The notes beneath the pieces are model-generated. The model was not told the DNA's origin and searched no databases. It saw only the letters and a list, made by a program, of their open reading frames with translations. A stretch of DNA of 64,000 bases from Microbacterium sp. cf332 (GTDB lineage Bacteria > Actinomycetota > Actinomycetes > Actinomycetales > Microbacteriaceae), in contig NZ_FNKN01000002.1 in assembly GCF_900102175.1 (NCBI RefSeq), positions 310,001-374,000 on the forward strand, in the 5' to 3' direction. How positions within the stretch are numbered: position 1 is the first letter of the stretch; each line of letters opens with the position of its first letter. A program made the position numbers and the translations under genes. This document shows, one piece after another, positions 60,250-64,000 of the stretch.

Positions 60250-60687
60250 TCAGTATGCCCGCCGTTTGCTACACATGGTCTGCGGCAGTGAGATGCCACG
60301 TCCACGACGTAGCTCGATATCGATCATGCGAAGTCGAAGATTCAGCCGATTATCGGATCCGGCGAATCCATTCCACCAACCTTCGTAGGGCGTAGCCACG
60401 CTCGCGTCCGTATCGATGAGCGGTATCCGGTGCGTGCGAAAATGACCGACTACGACCAGAACGTCACGGTCCTCCACAAGTGCCTTCACCCTGAAAGAAA
60501 GCACTACGCCTACGACTGCGGGTACACCGGCGAGCAGCAACCCTGTTGGATTGCCGGTCGCACGAAAGGCCAGCCCTGAACTGATCAGCAGCACTGTCGC
60601 GACAATCAGGTTGAGGACGCGCTGCCCCCTGCCAATGAAGCGCAATTCGTGTCTCAGCTCTGCCCAGTCCGACCCTTCAGGTCGCAC
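60250..60687 (-). CDS. Small membrane protein with PH-like architecture (diverged paralog 3)
   Basis: 145 residues. Two hydrophobic segments (about 23-42 and 46-65) precede VEDRDVLVVVGHFRTHRIPL, then TPYEGWWNGFAGSDNRLNLRLRMIDIEL (positions about 100-127). The layout (two helices, then a beta domain with a basic turn) parallels the two intact paralogs, but identity is low. GTG 60687 has GAGGGA six bases upstream. It is the most upstream member of the array and also has lower GC than its surroundings. Confidence 0.65.
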   Translation of the reverse strand: MRPEGSDWAELRHELRFIGRGQRVLNLIVATVLLISSGLAFRATGNPTGLLLAGVPAVVGVVLSFRVKALVEDRDVLVVVGHFRTHRIPLIDTDASVATPYEGWWNGFAGSDNRLNLRLRMIDIELRRGRGISLPQTMCSKRRAY

Positions 60688-60950
60688 CGTACATCCCTCG
60701 ACCCCCTTCGGTCCGGTAAGCCCTGCGCGGGCCCGCGCGCCGGTATCGTCGGCCCGACCGCGGAGCTCTCGCCCTGAGAGTTCATGTTAGGGACTGCGTT
60801 GCACGAGGGATGGGTTGTCGGGGCGGCGGCGGGTGCGCCTGCGGCTGAGGTGGGATCGGCGCGGATCGCACGTGTCACACTTCGAGGGATGCCGGGCATT
60901 TCATCTGTGACGGCGGACGTTCCGCAGTCGTGAGACGGATGGGGTACCCC
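60688..60950. other. Intergenic region upstream of the anti-sigma/sigma pair
   Basis: About 260 bp between divergent genes. A long minus-strand frame crosses it but is Arg-rich and antisense to the downstream gene, so it is not accepted. No clear repeat or hairpin is seen. It presumably holds the promoters of the PH-like array and of the sigma-factor operon. Confidence 0.4.
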
Positions 60951-61577
60951 GTGAGTAAGCGCAGTGTCGATGAGGTCTTGTCGGGCAGCAGCCCGACCTT
61001 CTCCCCCTCGGTCGCGACGGAGGCGGCGCTCGACGCGCTCGTCCTGGAATCGCGTCACGCGGGGCCGAGCCGAGCGACGAGACATCGGAAGAGCCTCATG
61101 TGGCTCGTGCCGGGAGCGGTCGTCGCGGTAGGCGCGTTGACGGCTGGCGCCGTCGTGGCCGACCAGATGACACGGCTGGACGTTCCCATCGCGGTCGAGT
61201 ACACGACCGACACCGGTGTGACGGTGTCGTGCACCGCCGAGATCGCGAGCTCTCTGTTCTCGCCCCGCTTGGCGGAAGTCACCGAGTACTACGACACCCA
61301 CGAGTTCGCGGCGGACGGCCTCGGTCAGCGGATCTACGAGTACGCACTCGTCCTCACGGGAGAGAAGCAAGGCACGACCGCCGATCTCCCCGACTCCGTC
61401 GGATGGCTCCCCGGCGACGGGAGCAGCCCCGACTGGGAGCCTCAGCCTGCCCGCAGCGCCCTCGCCGAATCGATGCTCTACTTCATCGTGCTCGACGTCG
61501 AGCACGAACTCGGTCTGGCAGAAGGGCGCAGTGGAGCCGCCGAGCTGCAGAGCGACTGCACGGGACAACTGCATTGA
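60951..61577 (+). CDS. Single-pass membrane protein, possible anti-sigma partner
   Basis: About 208 residues. A cytoplasmic N-terminal region of about 65 residues (VDEVLSGSSPTFSP) precedes a membrane helix (LVPGAVVAVGALTAGAVVAD, about 73-92). The extracytoplasmic part has two Cys (TVSCTAEI and QSDCTGQ) that could form a disulfide. GGATGGGG precedes GTG 60951; ATG 60939 is an alternative. It overlaps the sigma-factor gene (TTGA), the arrangement of many membrane anti-sigma/sigma pairs. The usual zinc anti-sigma HxxxCxxC motif is absent. Confidence 0.65.
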   Translation: MSKRSVDEVLSGSSPTFSPSVATEAALDALVLESRHAGPSRATRHRKSLMWLVPGAVVAVGALTAGAVVADQMTRLDVPIAVEYTTDTGVTVSCTAEIASSLFSPRLAEVTEYYDTHEFAADGLGQRIYEYALVLTGEKQGTTADLPDSVGWLPGDGSSPDWEPQPARSALAESMLYFIVLDVEHELGLAEGRSGAAELQSDCTGQLH

Positions 61578-62122
61578 CCGTCGCAGTGACATGGCCCTCC
61601 CCCACGCCGGTGGGCTCGGATCTGGCGGACGTGTTCCGGCGCGAGGCGGGCGGGCTGCTCGGCTTCTTCATCAAGCGTGACGTCCCCGCCGAGGACGCCG
61701 CTGATCTGGTGAGCGACACCTTCCTGGCAGCGTGGCGATCGAGCCGGACCAGCACCGTCCCCCCGGACCTGATACGCGCCTGGCTGTTCGGGATCGCCCG
61801 CAAGACGTTGTCTCGGTACCGCCGTGGACGCAGCAGACGATCCGCTTTGGGCGACCGGCTGCGAGCGACGCTGGCAGCGGATTCGGCGATTCAGCAGCCC
61901 GCGGGATCAGGTGACCACGACCTGCACGATCACGTTCGCGCTCTCATCGCCTGCCTTCCCGAAATCGATCGTGAGATCGTCCGCCTGGTCTATTGGGATG
62001 GGTTCACACAGGAGGAGGTCGCGACGATCCTCGGCAAGCCGGCCACCGCGATCCGCGCCCGGTTGTCCCGCGCCCGGAAGCTCCTGCGAGATCAGCTGGC
62101 GGAGAGCGGCGACGTCGAGTGA
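61574..62122 (+). CDS. RNA polymerase ECF sigma factor
   Basis: About 182 residues. Region 2 spans LADVFRREAGGLLGFFIKRD and AADLVSDTFLAAWRS (about 15-55). Region 4 spans LPEIDREIVRLVYWDGFTQEEVATIL (about 132-157) followed by KPATAIRARLSRARKLL, the -35-binding helix. The start may be TTG 61574, which overlaps the previous stop, or GTG 61586. It is coupled to a membrane protein upstream, so activity is probably controlled from the envelope. A perfect hairpin follows. Confidence 0.9.
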   Translation: MTVAVTWPSPTPVGSDLADVFRREAGGLLGFFIKRDVPAEDAADLVSDTFLAAWRSSRTSTVPPDLIRAWLFGIARKTLSRYRRGRSRRSALGDRLRATLAADSAIQQPAGSGDHDLHDHVRALIACLPEIDREIVRLVYWDGFTQEEVATILGKPATAIRARLSRARKLLRDQLAESGDVE

Positions 62123-62182
62123 CCCACCCGATGCGCCACCACCCTCTGCAAGGTTGACGGGTGCGTCGGGCCGCGGAATGCC

Positions 62183-62219
62183 GATGCGGCCACCCCGGGC
62201 ATCTCGGGGTGGCCGCATC
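62183..62219. terminator. Bidirectional hairpin terminator
   Basis: A 15-bp perfect stem (GATGCGGCCACCCCG with its complement) closes a seven-base loop GGCATCT. It separates the convergent sigma-factor and RraA-family genes. Confidence 0.78.
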
Positions 62220-62233
62220 CCGGGCAGGCGGAC

Positions 62234-62845
62234 TCAGCTCGCCGGGGTCAGGTGCCGCTCGAGCTCGCGGCGGCGGTCGTCCTCGCGCGCCTGAACGGCT
62301 TCGGCCGCCGAGACGACGCTCGCGGCCGACGCGAGCGGAATGACTGCGACGCCGTCGGCATCCGCGACGATGACATCGCCGGGAGACACCGAGACACCGC
62401 CGACGGCGATGGGGACGCCGAGGCGGCCGGGCCCGTGCTTGTACGGCCCCGCGGGGGTGAGCGCCCGGGCGAACACCGGCATGCCGTACTCACGCATCCC
62501 GTCGGCATCGCGGACCGCTCCATCGATGACGAACCCGGCGATGCCCTTGGCCTTCGCGCGCGCCGCGATCAGTTCGCCGATGAGGGCCCGCGTGAGGTCG
62601 CCGTTACCGTTGACCACGATGACGTCGCCGGCCTGGGCCTCGTCGATGGCGTTGTGGATCCAGAGGTTGTCTCCCGACCGGGTCCAGCAGGTGAACGCGG
62701 GTCCGGTGATGGTCGCGCCCGCCCAGATCGGGCTGATTCCCGCATCCATGAGCCCCAGCCGGTCCATGCCGTCGCCGATGTTGGCGGAGGGGATACGGGC
62801 GAACCGCGCGAGCAGTTCGGCGCTCGGCCTGTCGTTGCCGGACAT
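62234..62845 (-). CDS. RraA-family protein (HMG/CHA aldolase or oxaloacetate decarboxylase type)
   Basis: 203 residues. VIVVNGNGDLTRALIGELIA, GFVIDGAVRDADGMREYGMPVFARA (positions about 104-128) and VSVSPGDVIVADADGVAVIP are the RraA-like signature, with Asp and Arg of the metal/carboxylate site. Family members cleave 4-hydroxy-4-methyl-2-oxoglutarate or 4-carboxy-4-hydroxy-2-oxoadipate, or decarboxylate oxaloacetate. The neighbouring tricarboxylate-type importer makes a catabolic organic-acid role more likely than RNase E regulation. It follows the TctC gene by 3 bp. Confidence 0.88.
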   Translation of the reverse strand: MSGNDRPSAELLARFARIPSANIGDGMDRLGLMDAGISPIWAGATITGPAFTCWTRSGDNLWIHNAIDEAQAGDVIVVNGNGDLTRALIGELIAARAKAKGIAGFVIDGAVRDADGMREYGMPVFARALTPAGPYKHGPGRLGVPIAVGGVSVSPGDVIVADADGVAVIPLASAASVVSAAEAVQAREDDRRRELERHLTPAS

Positions 62846-62848
62846 GCG

Positions 62849-63856
62849 TCAGCCGTTCTCTCGGACGAGGTCGACGAGTCCGGCGAGGGTCTCGGTCCGT
62901 TCGGCCCAGAAGGCGGCGTAATCCGTCGAGTCCTGGTAGGTGGGCTGCAGGCCCAGGTCCTCCATGCGGCCGATGAGACCGTCGTCCTGCATGACCTCTC
63001 CGATGGCGTCGGAGAGCTTCTGGACGATCTCGTCGGGCGTATCGGCCGGGAAGGCGTAGCCGCGGGCCGAGCCGAGCTCGACGTCGTAGCCCGCTTCGGC
63101 CGCCGTCGGAACGTCGGGCAGGAACGGGCTGCGCTCATCCGCGAGCACCGTGAGCACGCGCGCGCTGCCGCTCTCCTCCAGCTGCTTGACGTCGCCGACG
63201 TTGCCCACGAGCACGTCGACGTTGCCGCCGAGGAACGCGGTCGTGGCCTGTGCCGCGCCGTCCGCGAAGTGGACGGGCCGGATGTCGACCCCCGCCGCCT
63301 CGTTCAGCAGCAGAAGACCGAAGTGATCCTGGCTCCCGATGCCCGTCGTCGAGGCCGTGATCGTGTCGGGGGCGGCCTCGGCCGCAGCCAGGAGGTCGTC
63401 GAGCGATTCGTAGGGGCTGTCGGGCGCGACGGCGATCGCGGTGGGGTCGGTCACCTGCAGCGCCGCGGGAGCGAAGTCCTCCGGCGTGTACGCGGCGCCG
63501 CGGCTCTCGTCGAGCGCTGAGACGATGACTCCCGGGATCGTGGTGAGGCCGAAGGTGTACCCGTCGGGGTCGGCTCCGGCGAGCGCGGTGTATCCGATCT
63601 GCCCGCCCGCGCCCGGCCGGTTCTCGACGACGATCGTGGCGTCGAGCTCCTCCTCGAGAGCGTCGGCGAGCAGGCGGGCTCCGACATCCGAGCTCCCGCC
63701 CGGGTCGAAGGCGACGATGAGGGTGATGGGCTTCTCGGGCCACGACGTCTCTTCGTCGCCGCCGGCGCCGGCGGCGTTGCCGCGCTGTGCGCAGCCGGAG
63801 AGGACGACGCTCGCGAGCGTGAGGCTCGCGAGGCCGGCGATGAGGGTTTTCCGCAT
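62849..63856 (-). CDS. Tripartite tricarboxylate transporter substrate-binding lipoprotein (TctC/Bug family)
   Basis: 335 residues. The lipobox LSGC gives Cys22. The Bug fold shows in PEKPITLIVAFDPGGSSDVGARLL, VENRPGAGGQIGYTALA and TTGIGSQDHFGLLLLN (all within the first 180 residues). It binds a carboxylic acid and delivers it to the TctA/TctB membrane proteins, the last residues of TctA being encoded next upstream. It is co-directional with the RraA-family gene, so uptake and cleavage of the acid are probably linked. Confidence 0.92.
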   Translation of the reverse strand: MRKTLIAGLASLTLASVVLSGCAQRGNAAGAGGDEETSWPEKPITLIVAFDPGGSSDVGARLLADALEEELDATIVVENRPGAGGQIGYTALAGADPDGYTFGLTTIPGVIVSALDESRGAAYTPEDFAPAALQVTDPTAIAVAPDSPYESLDDLLAAAEAAPDTITASTTGIGSQDHFGLLLLNEAAGVDIRPVHFADGAAQATTAFLGGNVDVLVGNVGDVKQLEESGSARVLTVLADERSPFLPDVPTAAEAGYDVELGSARGYAFPADTPDEIVQKLSDAIGEVMQDDGLIGRMEDLGLQPTYQDSTDYAAFWAERTETLAGLVDLVRENG

Positions 63857-63877
63857 GATGATGCTCCTTTGCGACGG

Positions 63878-64000
63878 TCAGACTTCGGAGTCGACGGGCA
63901 GGTGGGCGCGCGCTTTGAGGCGGCGCCCGCCGATCGCCGACAGGACGAGGATCAGCGTCGCCACTGCGAGCAGGACGAGCGCGATGGGACGGGTGAGGAA
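63878..64000 (-). CDS. Tripartite tricarboxylate transporter permease TctA, C-terminal end (truncated by window)
   Basis: 40 codons and a stop are visible. FLTRPIALVLLAVATLILVL is the last membrane helix, followed by GRRLKA and a short acidic tail, typical of TctA C-termini. The gene continues beyond the window. It precedes the TctC gene by 21 bp; tctC following tctA in this order is less usual than tctC first. Confidence 0.72.
   Translation of the reverse strand, partial: FLTRPIALVLLAVATLILVLSAIGGRRLKARAHLPVDSEV

Noticed and set aside
60654..61592. A 312-residue minus-strand frame across the sigma-factor leader and its partner gene
   Set aside because: Arg/His-rich and antisense to a gene with a membrane helix that is coupled to the ECF sigma factor.
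1..64000. tRNA, rRNA, riboswitch or transposase genes
   Set aside because: No cloverleaf, rRNA segment, recognisable aptamer or DDE/serine/tyrosine recombinase was seen on reading. A tRNAscan/Rfam search was not possible.

Overview
The window looks like chromosomal DNA of a high-GC actinomycete. Most of it is about 70% GC by eye, GTG starts are common, ATGA/GTGA gene overlaps are frequent, and the rpsF-ssb-rpsR-rplI-dnaB order is the actinobacterial one. Gene content (FeS-type photolyase, Microbacterium-style sugar clusters, LAXTG surface protein) suggests Microbacteriaceae, most likely Microbacterium or a close relative. This is an inference from gene style, not from a phylogenetic marker.

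Region 1 (1-24.3 kb) is a large carbohydrate-utilisation locus. It holds the end of a GH78-like alpha-L-rhamnosidase, an SDR, an RpiR/SIS regulator, a 2-hydroxyacid dehydrogenase, a PTE-like lactonase and a GH2 beta-mannosidase. A seven-gene overlapping operon follows: cupin isomerase, DeoC-like aldolase, shikimate-dehydrogenase-like protein, FGGY kinase, SDR, RbsD-like mutarotase and KDPG-type aldolase. Then come a ROK regulator, an unrecognised possible hydrolase, a complete Opp/Dpp-type ABC importer and a large secreted clan GH-A-like glycosidase. Five near-identical palindromes of form GTAGYNNNACTAC sit in the three divergent promoter regions of this locus. They are probably the operators of the RpiR regulator and tie the genes into one regulon. 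I could not assign the operon to a known sugar pathway; it is the best candidate here for an undescribed system.

Region 2 (24.3-31.9 kb) has an SfnG-like flavin monooxygenase, an ATP-grasp ligase, a small hypothetical pair, and a four-gene operon of FeS-BCP photolyase, SDR (lacking the usual Tyr), UbiA prenyltransferase and CrtI-like oxidoreductase. Region 3 (32-38.8 kb) is a partly decayed xenobiotic-type island (SDR, MFS exporter, NtaA-type flavin monooxygenase, TetR with twin operators, MaoC-like protein) bounded by broken genes.

Region 4 (39.3-47 kb) is core genome: 2H phosphoesterase, dnaB with DnaA-box-like sites upstream, two secreted surface proteins, rplI-rpsR-ssb-rpsF. One surface protein carries eight cysteine-free chaplin-like repeats and a LAXTG sorting signal. 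Region 5 (47-57.9 kb) has two conserved hypotheticals, an ABC importer/amidohydrolase/DUF1028 cassette beside an XRE-cupin regulator, and a TetR/SDR pair with twin operators. Region 6 (58-60.7 kb) is a low-GC tandem array of small membrane PH-like proteins, including frameshifted copies. The window ends with a putative anti-sigma/ECF sigma pair, an RraA-family protein and a TctC/TctA transporter. I saw no rRNA, tRNA, insertion sequence or CRISPR array. All family assignments are from reading the translations and were not checked by database search.
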